A stretch of DNA of 9,233 nucleotides from an uncultured Alphaproteobacteria bacterium (GTDB lineage: Bacteria; Pseudomonadota; Alphaproteobacteria; RF32; CAG-239), in NCBI GenBank assembly GCA_904501925.1, contig CAJGCO010000035.1, forward strand, positions 1 through 9,233, in the 5' to 3' direction. Shown here in pieces: positions 1 to 6,297 of this stretch. The translations under genes were made by a program, and so were the position numbers. Under the pieces are notes generated by a model that worked only from the letters and a program-made list of their open reading frames with translations, had not been told where the DNA came from and ran no database searches. Position 1 is the stretch's first letter. Each line of letters opens with the position of its first letter.

Positions 1-45
1 TCATGTTTATGCTTTTTATTGTGAAACAGTAAAATAAAAAGAGAT

Positions 46-789
46 ATGAAGAAAGTTTTTTTCAAAGTCATGATGGTCATGGCTTTTTTTGCGCTTACTT
101 TGAATGTTAATGCGCAAAGTGTGAGTGTTAATGGTGATTCAATCACCCAGTATGCAACAGTAAAACAAAGAAAAGCCAGAGTTTATGAGGATGCCTCAAC
201 AGACACTCTGAGTCTTGCAACTAAGCAGGCCGTTCTTAATGGTCAGCTTAGGGCTTTTGATCCAGAGCATCGAAATGAGCTCGGTTGGGACCGTCACAAA
301 ATCAATATAAGTTTACTCGGAGGAGTAAATTATATTGAACAGGTAAATCCTGAGCTGACGCTTAGGTTGGGATACGAGACCTGTAGTTGGTTATGGGAGG
401 TGGAAGGCACCTTTTCAACAGCCAAGTATACAGAGGAGTCCTCAGCTGGTGAAAAAGAGCGTTATTACACCTGTATGGTGACGGGTAATGTTGGTTACAA
501 AGTTTGGCAGGACCGACTTTGTAAACATTACTTAGCTGTAATTGGTAACTTTGGTTACGGGTTGCAGAAAAGTGATGTTGAGAATGCGACAATTCGATCT
601 GAAAACTACGGAATAACCGGAAGTTTGGGAGTGAGATATAAGCATTCTCTTACACGTCACTTAAAACTTGTCGCTGAGGGACATTATCGTGTTAGACCAA
701 AGGTGTTACATTCGGGTAATGGTCAGGAATGGAGCGCAAATGGTCCAGCGTTGTGCGTAGGTTTGACCTATACTTTTAGGACAAAATGA
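46..789 (+). CDS. Predicted outer-membrane beta-barrel protein, family not recognised
   Basis: I do not recognise the exact family. The 247-residue product begins with a clear signal peptide (residues 1 to about 24: basic MKK, a hydrophobic core with VMAFFALTL, ending VNAQ). About 60 polar residues follow. From about residue 86 to the end there are roughly eight alternating hydrophobic/aromatic segments (about 86-93, 103-111, 114-124, 140-154, 161-172, 189-200, 204-214, 236-245), as expected for a small eight-stranded outer-membrane barrel. It ends TYTFRTK, so an aromatic sits close to the C terminus but is not the last residue. Four cysteines (113, 143, 159, 237) lie in the barrel part. The start has only a weak AGAG upstream and no good Shine-Dalgarno sequence. 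The signal-peptide ending and barrel style recall Bacteroidota proteins, and base composition is richer in G+C than the genes further right. The gene stands alone, with its own terminator. A pore, adhesion or structural role is possible; none is shown by the sequence. Confidence 0.8.
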   Translation: MKKVFFKVMMVMAFFALTLNVNAQSVSVNGDSITQYATVKQRKARVYEDASTDTLSLATKQAVLNGQLRAFDPEHRNELGWDRHKINISLLGGVNYIEQVNPELTLRLGYETCSWLWEVEGTFSTAKYTEESSAGEKERYYTCMVTGNVGYKVWQDRLCKHYLAVIGNFGYGLQKSDVENATIRSENYGITGSLGVRYKHSLTRHLKLVAEGHYRVRPKVLHSGNGQEWSANGPALCVGLTYTFRTK

Positions 790-808
790 CGACTTAAACA
801 GAACAATT

Positions 809-839
809 AGAGATGAGGGTAAAACTTCATCTCTTTTTT
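809..839 (+). terminator. Intrinsic terminator after the first barrel gene
   Basis: An 8-bp perfect stem, AGAGATGA (809-816) with TCATCTCT (827-834), encloses a 10-nt loop and runs into six T residues (834-839). It lies 20 nt after the stop codon of the gene ending at 789 and just ahead of the promoter of the next gene, so the two barrel genes are separate transcription units. Confidence 0.8.
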
Positions 840-841
840 AT

Positions 842-870
842 TTGCAAAAGCTTAAAAAATGTGATATAAT
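842..870 (+). promoter_or_regulatory. Sigma-70-type promoter of the second barrel gene
   Basis: TTGCAA (842-847), a 17-nt spacer and a perfect TATAAT (865-870) make the best promoter match in the window. Transcription would start near 877, giving a leader of about 24 nt before the ATG at 901. It follows immediately on the preceding terminator. It does not resemble the TAnnTTTG -7 element of Bacteroidota promoters. Confidence 0.7.
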
Positions 871-900
871 ATTTATCGAACATTAAAATATGATGTAATT

Positions 901-1542
901 ATGAAAAAATTATTAGGTGCAGTATTGGTAGCGATAGCTGTCAACTGCGTTGGTGTACAAAAGGCTTGTGCTTACGATTTTTATCCTTATAGAGATTATA
1001 CTTTCAATATCTCTGTAGGAGGTGGCGCTTCTTTGGTCGATGGTGGTTGTTCACCAACCTTTGGCTTAAGAGGTGGATTGGAGGGCTCTATATTGTTGAT
1101 AGAGGGGGAGTTTTCTTTCCTTTCTATAGAAGACAATAAGAGGAGCAACCTATCTACAATGACGGCAGGTGTTAACATTGGAGCAAAGCTTGTGCAAGGA
1201 CGGTATGGTTATTTAGCAGCAATGCTATATACTGGCTATGCTATCCAGGAAGACAGGTTTAGAGGTAGAGATTGTGGTTATTATGGCTGTTATGATGACT
1301 ATTGCTATGATTGCTATGGTTATTATGACTATGGTTGTGGTTATGGCTGCTATGATTACTACTGTCAACCAAGAAGAGATTACCACGGTAAGATGTACTT
1401 TGGTATCGGATTGCAGGGAACTATTGATTTTTCTAGATTTGGTATTTTTGCCGAAGCTAGATTTCAGAACCTTCCTGTAAAAGGTCTTGGTGAAGACAAG
1501 TGGGGTTTGGTGGCTAGCGCCGGCTTCAGGTTTTACTTCTAA
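901..1542 (+). CDS. Predicted outer-membrane barrel protein with a Cys/Tyr/Asp/Gly-only loop
   Basis: The family is not recognised. The 213-residue product has a signal peptide (about residues 1-24: MKKLL, a hydrophobic run, then KACA before YDF). Amphipathic, glycine-rich segments typical of outer-membrane beta strands follow (about 33-43, 54-62, 64-74, 86-98, 102-114, 164-177, 179-189, 201-213). The last residues, FRFYF, end in phenylalanine, matching the C-terminal signal read by the BAM assembly machinery. Between two strands lies an extraordinary insert: residues 124-155 are only Asp, Cys, Gly and Tyr (7 Cys, 13 Tyr, 6 Asp, 6 Gly). By position this should be a surface or turn loop. The cysteines could form disulfides or bind metal, but this is inference. 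There is no clear Shine-Dalgarno sequence before the ATG. The gene is flanked by its own promoter and terminator. G+C is moderately above that of the housekeeping genes to the right. Confidence 0.85.
   Translation: MKKLLGAVLVAIAVNCVGVQKACAYDFYPYRDYTFNISVGGGASLVDGGCSPTFGLRGGLEGSILLIEGEFSFLSIEDNKRSNLSTMTAGVNIGAKLVQGRYGYLAAMLYTGYAIQEDRFRGRDCGYYGCYDDYCYDCYGYYDYGCGYGCYDYYCQPRRDYHGKMYFGIGLQGTIDFSRFGIFAEARFQNLPVKGLGEDKWGLVASAGFRFYF
1270..1365 (+). repeat. Degenerate low-complexity codon tract encoding only D, C, G, Y
   Basis: Thirty-two consecutive codons are all GAY, TGY, GGY or TAY, so the DNA follows a strict (G/T)(A/G)(T/C) triplet pattern for 96 nt. Short words recur inside it, such as GGTTATTATG and TGCTATGATT, each seen twice. 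This suggests growth by slippage or unequal exchange followed by point changes among four codons that differ by single bases. The reading frame is kept throughout. Confidence 0.85.
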
Positions 1543-1557
1543 GCTAACATTTATTGG

Positions 1558-1585
1558 AATGGTGAGATTTTTCTCACCATTTTTT
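1558..1585 (+). terminator. Intrinsic terminator after the second barrel gene
   Basis: A perfect 10-bp stem, AATGGTGAGA (1558-1567) with TCTCACCATT (1572-1581), has a TTTT loop and leads into six T residues (1580-1585). It begins 16 nt after the stop codon at 1540-1542. It is the cleanest terminator in the window. Confidence 0.9.
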
Positions 1586-1590
1586 GTGTC

Positions 1591-1618
1591 TTGAAATGTT
1601 TAAAATGCTAATTATATA
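1591..1618 (+). promoter_or_regulatory. Candidate promoter of the small secreted protein gene
   Basis: TTGAAA (1591-1596) is followed after 16 nt by TATATA (1613-1618); TATATC at 1615-1620 with an 18-nt spacer is an alternative. It sits between a strong terminator and the next gene, where a promoter is required. The A+T-rich background lowers certainty. Confidence 0.5.
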
Positions 1619-1650
1619 TCTTTAGTGTTTTAATATTTGGAGGAAATAAA

Positions 1651-1935
1651 ATGTTTAGATTGTTTTTAGGTTTATTATCTGTTTTGGCCATTGCTTTGTT
1701 TATTAATAATGCGATGGCAGGTAATAAAAAAACGCAAAATAATAACAATAATGGTGTGATGATTATTGAAACAATGACATCATCTTCAATAATTGAGCCT
1801 AGTCAAAATACTAGTTATATGCAACCATTACCACAAGATCCTGGTGTAGAAGTTGGGCCTCAAGAAAATATGGTAAATGAGCCGGTTATGGTTGAAGAAG
1901 ATATGTATATTGAGGAAACACAAGATGGTGAATAA
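1651..1935 (+). CDS. Small secreted acidic protein, unknown function
   Basis: The product has 94 residues and no recognised domain. Residues 1-23 form a signal peptide (MFRLFLGLLSVLAIALFINNAMA) with likely cleavage at AMA|GN. The mature part of about 71 residues is low in complexity. It has a short Asn run (NNNNN near residue 30), then Ser/Thr and Pro/Gln-rich stretches, and a strongly acidic Met/Glu/Val-rich tail (EEDMYIEETQDGE). No cysteine follows the signal peptide, so it is not an evident lipoprotein. It is probably flexible and periplasmic or released. The start is well supported: GGAGGA at 1639-1644 lies 6 nt before the ATG, the best Shine-Dalgarno site on the left side. Composition is A+T-rich like the housekeeping genes, unlike the two barrel genes before it. 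It is monocistronic, between its own promoter and a bidirectional terminator shared with rpsA. Confidence 0.75.
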   Translation: MFRLFLGLLSVLAIALFINNAMAGNKKTQNNNNNGVMIIETMTSSSIIEPSQNTSYMQPLPQDPGVEVGPQENMVNEPVMVEEDMYIEETQDGE

Positions 1936-1962
1936 AATTTAAAAACACTGTTTAAAAATAAA

Positions 1963-1998
1963 AAACCTCAGACTAAAGAGCCTGAGGTTTTGTTTTTT
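1963..1998. terminator. Bidirectional terminator between the small secreted gene and rpsA
   Basis: AAACCTCAG (1963-1971) pairs with CTGAGGTTT (1982-1990) around a 10-nt loop. Plus-strand transcripts end in TTTTGTTTTTT (1988-1998). Minus-strand transcripts read the A-rich run just before the stem (from about 1953) as a U-rich tract. It therefore serves both the gene ending at 1935 and convergent rpsA, whose stop is at 2011. Confidence 0.85.
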
Positions 1999-2010
1999 GT
2001 AAAGAATAAA

Positions 2011-3693
2011 TTATTCTTTATTTTTCAAAGCTTCACCTAAAGCATCGCCTAAAGATGAACCAGAGTTGTTTGCACCTGAATATTCTTCAAGAGTTTTCTT
2101 CTCTTCGTCAATTTCAAAAGCTTTAACAGAAACGCCTAACTTAACGTTTTTGCGATCAACAGAAGTGATTTTTGCTTCTAATACATCGCCTTCGTTGTAG
2201 CTAAGTGGATCGTTGTTTTCTTTAGATAAATCTGCTTTTTTGATTGTAGCAGAAATGCCTTGAACTGTAACTTGTACACCTTTGTCGTCAGCGCCTGTTA
2301 CAACAGCTTTAACAATGTCACCTTTTTTCAAAGATTCTAATGTCATAGCAATGTTGTTTTCAGACATTTGCTTAATACCAAGGCTGATGCGTTCTTTTTC
2401 TACATCAACATCGATAATTTTAGCTTCAATTGTTTGACCTTTTGTGTAATCTTTAACAGCTTCTTCACCAGCTTTTTCCCAAGAAATATCAGATAAGTGA
2501 ATCATACCATCAATTTCGTCAGATAAACCAATGAATAAACCGAATTCTGTAATGTTTTTAATTTTACCTTCGATTACAGAACCCATTGGGTGTTCTTCAA
2601 TGTATGCAGCCCATGGATTTGGAGTGCATTGTTTGATACCAAGGCTGATACGACGTTTTTCAATATCAACTTCAAGAACCTTAACATCAACTTCTTGTGA
2701 TGTAGAAACGATTTTTCCTGGGTGAACGTTTTTACGTGTCCAGCTCATTTCTGATACGTGTACAAGACCTTCGATACCATCTTCTAATTCAATGAATGCA
2801 CCGTAATCAGTAATGTTTGTAACTTTACCTTTGTACATTTCACCAACTTGGAATTTATCAGCAACAGCTTGCCATGGATCGTTTTCTAATTGTTTCATAC
2901 CAAGGCTGATGCGTTGAGTATCTTCGTTGAATTTAATAACTTGTACTTTAATTGTTTGACCCAAAGATAAAACTTCTGCTGGGTGATTGATTCTTTTCCA
3001 AGAAATATCTGTAACGTGTAATAAACCGTCAACACCACCAAGGTCAATAAATGCACCGTAATCTGTAAGGTTTTTAACGATACCTTCAAGAACAGAACCT
3101 TCTTTAATTGTATCAATTAATTCTGCACGAGCAGATGCACGTGTTTCTTCTAATACAACACGACGAGATACAACGATATTACCACGAACTTTATCCATTT
3201 TTAAGATTTGGAATGGTTGTGAAATACCCATTAAAGGAGTGATATCTTTAATTGGACGGATGTCAATTTGTGAACCAGGTAAGAAAGCAATAGCACCGTT
3301 AAGGTCAACAGTGAAACCACCTTTAACGCGACCAAAAATAACACCATTAACTCTTTCGTTGTTGTTCATCAATTTTTCAAGATCTTGCCATACTTCTTCA
3401 CGGCGAGCTTTTTCACGAGATAATACGATGTTGCCATCTTTGTCTTCATATCTATCAACTAAAACTTCTACAACATCGCCAACTTTTAATTCGTCGTTTC
3501 TACCGAATTCACGTAATGGAATACGACCTTCTGATTTTAAACCAACATCAACAGTTGCAAAATCATCAGTTACACGAATAACAGTACCTTTAATAACTGA
3601 ACCAACAATACCTTTATTACCGAATTGTTCGTTTAACAATTCTTCAAAGCTTTCAGTCATTTCAGGAATTCTAATTTCTGCAGTATTTGCCAT
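2011..3693 (-). CDS. rpsA: 30S ribosomal protein S1
   Basis: S1 binds mRNA at the 30S platform and allows initiation on messages with weak Shine-Dalgarno sequences or structure. The 560-residue product has the full proteobacterial set of six S1 (OB-fold) repeats, at about 31-96, 112-178, 199-268, 284-354, 371-441 and 457-525. Repeats 1 and 2 are divergent, as usual for the ribosome-docking part. Repeats 3-5 carry the classic pattern DYGAFI/EFGLFI, G(L/M)(L/V/I)H(V/L)(S/T)(D/E)(I/M)SW and RISLG(I/M)KQ. Repeat 6 is more divergent. The tail (LGDALGEALKNKE) and length resemble alphaproteobacterial S1. The ATG at 3691-3693 has no Shine-Dalgarno sequence, only an A+T-rich leader, a known trait of rpsA messages. 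The gene upstream is a dehydrogenase, not cmk, which precedes rpsA in many proteobacteria. High expression is expected. Confidence 0.97.
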   Translation of the reverse strand: MANTAEIRIPEMTESFEELLNEQFGNKGIVGSVIKGTVIRVTDDFATVDVGLKSEGRIPLREFGRNDELKVGDVVEVLVDRYEDKDGNIVLSREKARREEVWQDLEKLMNNNERVNGVIFGRVKGGFTVDLNGAIAFLPGSQIDIRPIKDITPLMGISQPFQILKMDKVRGNIVVSRRVVLEETRASARAELIDTIKEGSVLEGIVKNLTDYGAFIDLGGVDGLLHVTDISWKRINHPAEVLSLGQTIKVQVIKFNEDTQRISLGMKQLENDPWQAVADKFQVGEMYKGKVTNITDYGAFIELEDGIEGLVHVSEMSWTRKNVHPGKIVSTSQEVDVKVLEVDIEKRRISLGIKQCTPNPWAAYIEEHPMGSVIEGKIKNITEFGLFIGLSDEIDGMIHLSDISWEKAGEEAVKDYTKGQTIEAKIIDVDVEKERISLGIKQMSENNIAMTLESLKKGDIVKAVVTGADDKGVQVTVQGISATIKKADLSKENNDPLSYNEGDVLEAKITSVDRKNVKLGVSVKAFEIDEEKKTLEEYSGANNSGSSLGDALGEALKNKE

Positions 3694-3794
3694 TATATTT
3701 TATTTTCAAAAAATGCCAGACCCTCTAGTTTTGAGGCGGACTTGTGTATGTTAAAAAATGTTCTATATGATACACCACATAAAGAATTGCTTGA
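3694..3794 (-). promoter_or_regulatory. rpsA 5' leader without Shine-Dalgarno, possible autoregulatory region
   Basis: About 95 nt separate the candidate promoter from the rpsA start. The last 14 nt before the ATG are GAAAATAAAATATA, with no purine-rich ribosome site. A small hairpin, CCTC (3736-3733) with GAGG (3725-3722) around a 7-nt loop, sits in the only G+C-rich patch and is followed by a run of six U. In E. coli, S1 represses its own message through a structured leader lacking a good Shine-Dalgarno site; a similar role here is inference. The stem is short, so structure is uncertain. Confidence 0.3.
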
Positions 3795-3823
3795 GATTTA
3801 GACTTTAAATGCTAAAAAGTCAA
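3795..3823 (-). promoter_or_regulatory. Candidate rpsA promoter
   Basis: On the minus strand TTGACT (3823-3818) is followed after exactly 17 nt by TAAATC (3800-3795). The -35 box is a five-of-six match and the -10 box is weaker. It lies inside the 167-bp gap between the dehydrogenase stop and rpsA, which holds no convincing terminator for the dehydrogenase, so read-through from that gene may also feed rpsA. Confidence 0.45.
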
Positions 3824-3860
3824 GAAAAATGTGTAAAAATATTGATTTAGATGTCGTTTT

Positions 3861-4622
3861 TTATACTTTATGAGGTATGCGCTTATATATGAGGTCGCTA
3901 AAAGCATTTGGAAAGATGCTCAAAAACCATGTAGCGAAGCGCATTGGCCAAGGAAAAGCAATTAAACCAACGTTTTTAGATATTCTTTTTGCAATAAGTT
4001 CTGCTGCTGGTTGTGCTTCCATGAAAAATGGCATTGGGCATTTGTTTTTGTCAGTTATGCGAGAACGAATAAAACCAGGGCAAATAGTGTTTACTTGGAT
4101 ATTGTATTTTGTTAAATCTAAACGTAGAGCTTCACCATATGCTTTTAAGCATGCTTTAGAAGCACTATATGATGGACAAGATGGTAAACCATGGTATCCA
4201 GCAATAGAGGATGTTATTGCAATAATTTTATCTGTGTCTTGGCGTTTTTTATATATTTCAACAACTGGAGACACAGTGTTTATAACACCCATAACGTTTA
4301 TGTTAAATGTATTAAAAATATTCTCTGGAGTTTCTTCTAATGTAGCAACACCGGCATTAGCAAAAACAAGGTTTAAATACGCTGTTTTTTCGGCATCGTT
4401 TATCCAGTTTGATACAGCGTCTTTATCTGTAACATCTAATATTTTTGTATGTACTTTTGCAGAACCCAATCCCTCACATTTTTTTGCAACATCATTTAAT
4501 CGTTGCTCGTTTCTGCCACAAATAAAAATATTTTGAGTGTCTTTTTGTTTGGAATAATGATAAGCAAGAGCTTCTCCAATACCAGAAGATGCGCCAGTAA
4601 TTAAAATATTTTTAATAATCAT
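3861..4622 (-). CDS. SDR-family NAD(P)-dependent oxidoreductase
   Basis: This is a classical short-chain dehydrogenase/reductase of 253 residues, a normal length for the family. The Rossmann nucleotide-binding motif TGASSGIG is at residues 9-16, NAG at 89-91 and the active-site Asn in the NVMG segment at 109. The catalytic set is Ser139, Tyr152 and Lys156 (YSASK), followed by CPGF at 181-184. An Arg at 37 after the second strand (CGRNEQR) suggests NADP(H) preference, as inference. The C-terminal part (about 222-253) is hydrophobic and aromatic (PWPMRFATWFLSIFPNAF) and may touch the membrane or bind a lipid-like substrate. The substrate cannot be read from the sequence. AAGGA (4634-4630 on the minus strand) lies 7 nt before the ATG. 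The gene is divergent from gmk and directly upstream of rpsA. Confidence 0.93.
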   Translation of the reverse strand: MIIKNILITGASSGIGEALAYHYSKQKDTQNIFICGRNEQRLNDVAKKCEGLGSAKVHTKILDVTDKDAVSNWINDAEKTAYLNLVFANAGVATLEETPENIFNTFNINVMGVINTVSPVVEIYKKRQDTDKIIAITSSIAGYHGLPSCPSYSASKACLKAYGEALRLDLTKYNIQVNTICPGFIRSRITDKNKCPMPFFMEAQPAAELIAKRISKNVGLIAFPWPMRFATWFLSIFPNAFSDLIYKRIPHKV

Positions 4623-4662
4623 AGTGTAATCCTTAAAATAAAGCTTTATTTATGTGAAAATA

Positions 4663-4691
4663 GTTATATATTGATTAAAGATATTTGTAAA
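4663..4691 (-). promoter_or_regulatory. Candidate promoter of the SDR gene
   Basis: On the minus strand TTTACA (4691-4686), a 17-nt spacer and TATAAC (4668-4663) each match the sigma-70 consensus in five of six positions. The start would fall near 4656, giving a leader of about 33 nt. The element overlaps the region where the divergent gmk promoter must lie. Candidate plus-strand -10 boxes are TATATT at 4667-4672 (no good -35) and TATAAA at 4695-4700 behind TTGATT at 4671-4676. The second would start transcription inside the gmk ribosome site, so it is less likely. Confidence 0.5.
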
Positions 4692-4718
4692 GAATATAAA
4701 AATAAGAGGAACAAGATA

Positions 4719-5360
4719 ATGACTGATTTAGAATTAAAAAATAGAGGCACAATGTTTATTATATCTGCACCAAGCGGTGGTGGAAAAAGTACTGTGTTAA
4801 AAGAGGCGATGAAAGATATTGATAATATAGAACATTCTGTATCAGTTACAACAAGACCTATAAGAGGACAAGAAGTTGATGGGATTGATTATTATTTTGT
4901 ATCTGAGGAAAAATTTAAAGAAATGTTAGATGATAATCAGTTTTATGAGTATGTAAATTCTGATTTTGGGCCTAAATATGGAACCCCTAGAAAACAAGTT
5001 GATGAGCTTTTAAAAAGCGGAAAAGATGTTGTTTTAGATTTAGATTATCCAGGGGTTCAACAATTAAGACAATTAGCAGGTGAAAGGGTTAAGGCTATAG
5101 CTTTGTTGCCTCCTTCGTTAAGAATTTTAAGAGATAGATTGGTAAATAGAGGAACAGATAGTTCTGAAGTTATTGAAAAAAGAATGAGTATGGCTGAAAA
5201 AAGAGTTAAAGAGGCTGAGTTTTATGATTATGTGTTAATTAATGATGATTTGAATACAGTTGTGGAGCAATTAAAGGCAATAATTTTATCTACAAGAGTT
5301 GAAAAAAGAAATATTAGCAATTTAGGTGAATGTATTAAATGCATAGTGGAAGATAAGTAA
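4719..5360 (+). CDS. gmk: Guanylate kinase
   Basis: It phosphorylates GMP to GDP with ATP in the cytoplasm, an essential step in guanine nucleotide supply. I chose the ATG at 4719, giving 213 residues, because AAGAGGA (4704-4710) lies 8 nt upstream and the product then has the family's usual N terminus and length. An in-frame TTG at 4671 would add 16 residues and lacks a ribosome site. Visible motifs are the P-loop SGGGKST (19-25), the GMP-binding signature VSVTTRP (41-47) with IRGQEVDGIDYYF after it, FGPKYGTP (83-90) and DLDYPGVQQL (107-116, where the family usually has a Trp-Gln in place of Tyr-Pro). RLVNRGTDSSEVIEKRM (140 onwards) forms the lid, and the YDYVLINDDL region (169-178) completes the fold. 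It is first in a tight gmk-cysK-lptG run. YicC and the small polymerase subunit gene often found near gmk are absent. Confidence 0.96.
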   Translation: MTDLELKNRGTMFIISAPSGGGKSTVLKEAMKDIDNIEHSVSVTTRPIRGQEVDGIDYYFVSEEKFKEMLDDNQFYEYVNSDFGPKYGTPRKQVDELLKSGKDVVLDLDYPGVQQLRQLAGERVKAIALLPPSLRILRDRLVNRGTDSSEVIEKRMSMAEKRVKEAEFYDYVLINDDLNTVVEQLKAIILSTRVEKRNISNLGECIKCIVEDK

Positions 5361-5361
5361 T

Positions 5362-6285
5362 ATGGTAAAAATTTATAATTCTATTGTTGAGTTGGTAGGA
5401 AAAACACCTTTATTAAGATTAGGTAATCTTGCTACAAAGTATAAATTGAATTCAGAATTTTTAGCAAAGTGCGAGATGTATAATCCTATGTTTTCGGTTA
5501 AAGATAGGGTTGCTCTTGAGATGATTGAGGCTCAAGAAAAAAAAGGAATAAATAAAGATACTGTTTTTGTTGAAGCAACTTCTGGAAATACAGGTATTGG
5601 TTTAGCCGGTGTTTGTGCTAGCAAAGGTTATAAGCTAATAATAGTTATGCCAGAAAATATGAGTAAAGAGAGAATAAGTTTAATGCGCCATTTTGGAGCA
5701 GAAGTTATTCTTACTCCAGCTGAAGATGGAATGAATGGTGCAATTGCAAAGGCAAATATTTTAAAAGAGCGCAATGAGAATGTTGTGATATTAAATCAAT
5801 TTGAAAATATCGCGAATCCTAATGCGCATAGATTTAATACTGCTATGGAGATATTAGAAGATACTGGTGGTGATTTTGATGTATTAGTTGTTAGTGTTGG
5901 TACATCTGGATCTTTAACAGGTATAGCTTCTGTTTTGAAAACATATAATAAGGATTTGTATGTTGTGGGGGTTGAGCCAGAAGAAAGTGCGGTTTTAAGC
6001 GGTGAAGAAAAAGGATGTCATAAAATACAGGGAATAGGGGCTGGTTTTACTCCTCCTTTGTTTGATAGTTCTTTGGTTGATGAAATTGTGAAAATTAAAA
6101 GTGATGAGGCAATAGATATGGCAAAGATTGTTGCTAAAACTGAAGGTTTGTCTATTGGTATTTCTGCAGGAGCTGCTGTAAAAGCTGCTGTTGAATTAGC
6201 AAAAAGAAAAGAGTTTATAAATAAACGATTTATTATTGTTTTACCAGATAGTGTTGAGAGATATCTATCTACTGGATATTTTTAA
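5362..6285 (+). CDS. cysK: Cysteine synthase (O-acetylserine sulfhydrylase), PLP-dependent
   Basis: It makes cysteine from O-acetylserine and sulfide in the cytoplasm. The 307-residue length is normal. The PLP lysine is Lys47 in NPMFSVKDR, the substrate loop TSGNTG is at 73-78, and the ring-nitrogen serine is Ser268 in GISAGAA. The PLP-phosphate loop reads GTSGSLTG (180-187) where most CysK proteins have GTGGT(I/L)TG. Near the end LPDSVERYLST has Val where Gly is usual. These are mild departures: Ser184 keeps the hydroxyl and all catalytic positions are present. A related beta-replacing enzyme using another nucleophile cannot be excluded. Only 1 nt separates it from the gmk stop, and GGAAG (5348-5352) inside the gmk end acts as ribosome site, so translation is probably coupled. 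No cysE or sulfur-assimilation gene lies nearby. Confidence 0.9.
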   Translation: MVKIYNSIVELVGKTPLLRLGNLATKYKLNSEFLAKCEMYNPMFSVKDRVALEMIEAQEKKGINKDTVFVEATSGNTGIGLAGVCASKGYKLIIVMPENMSKERISLMRHFGAEVILTPAEDGMNGAIAKANILKERNENVVILNQFENIANPNAHRFNTAMEILEDTGGDFDVLVVSVGTSGSLTGIASVLKTYNKDLYVVGVEPEESAVLSGEEKGCHKIQGIGAGFTPPLFDSSLVDEIVKIKSDEAIDMAKIVAKTEGLSIGISAGAAVKAAVELAKRKEFINKRFIIVLPDSVERYLSTGYF

Positions 6286-6297
6286 GGAACGATTGAT

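Noticed and set aside
1270..1365. Possible CRISPR or tandem-repeat array
   Set aside because: The tract has recurring short words but no uniform repeat unit or spacers, and it is in frame within a gene.
1238..1480. Plus-strand 80-codon frame rich in Met, Val and Ile
   Set aside because: It is the shifted frame of the Asp/Cys/Gly/Tyr codon tract in the barrel gene. Its odd composition follows from reading that tract out of frame.
3239..3754. Plus-strand open frame of 171 codons
   Set aside because: It lies antisense to the 5' half of rpsA, whose six S1 repeats are certain. The translation is Ser/Thr/Pro-rich without any fold signal.
3877..4536. Plus-strand open frame of 219 codons
   Set aside because: It is a mirror frame of the SDR gene, which has all catalytic motifs on the minus strand. 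No ribosome site or family resemblance is seen.
4671..4718. Extended N terminus of guanylate kinase from TTG 4671
   Set aside because: The ATG at 4719 has a good Shine-Dalgarno sequence at proper spacing and gives the normal family length. The extension overlaps the promoter region.
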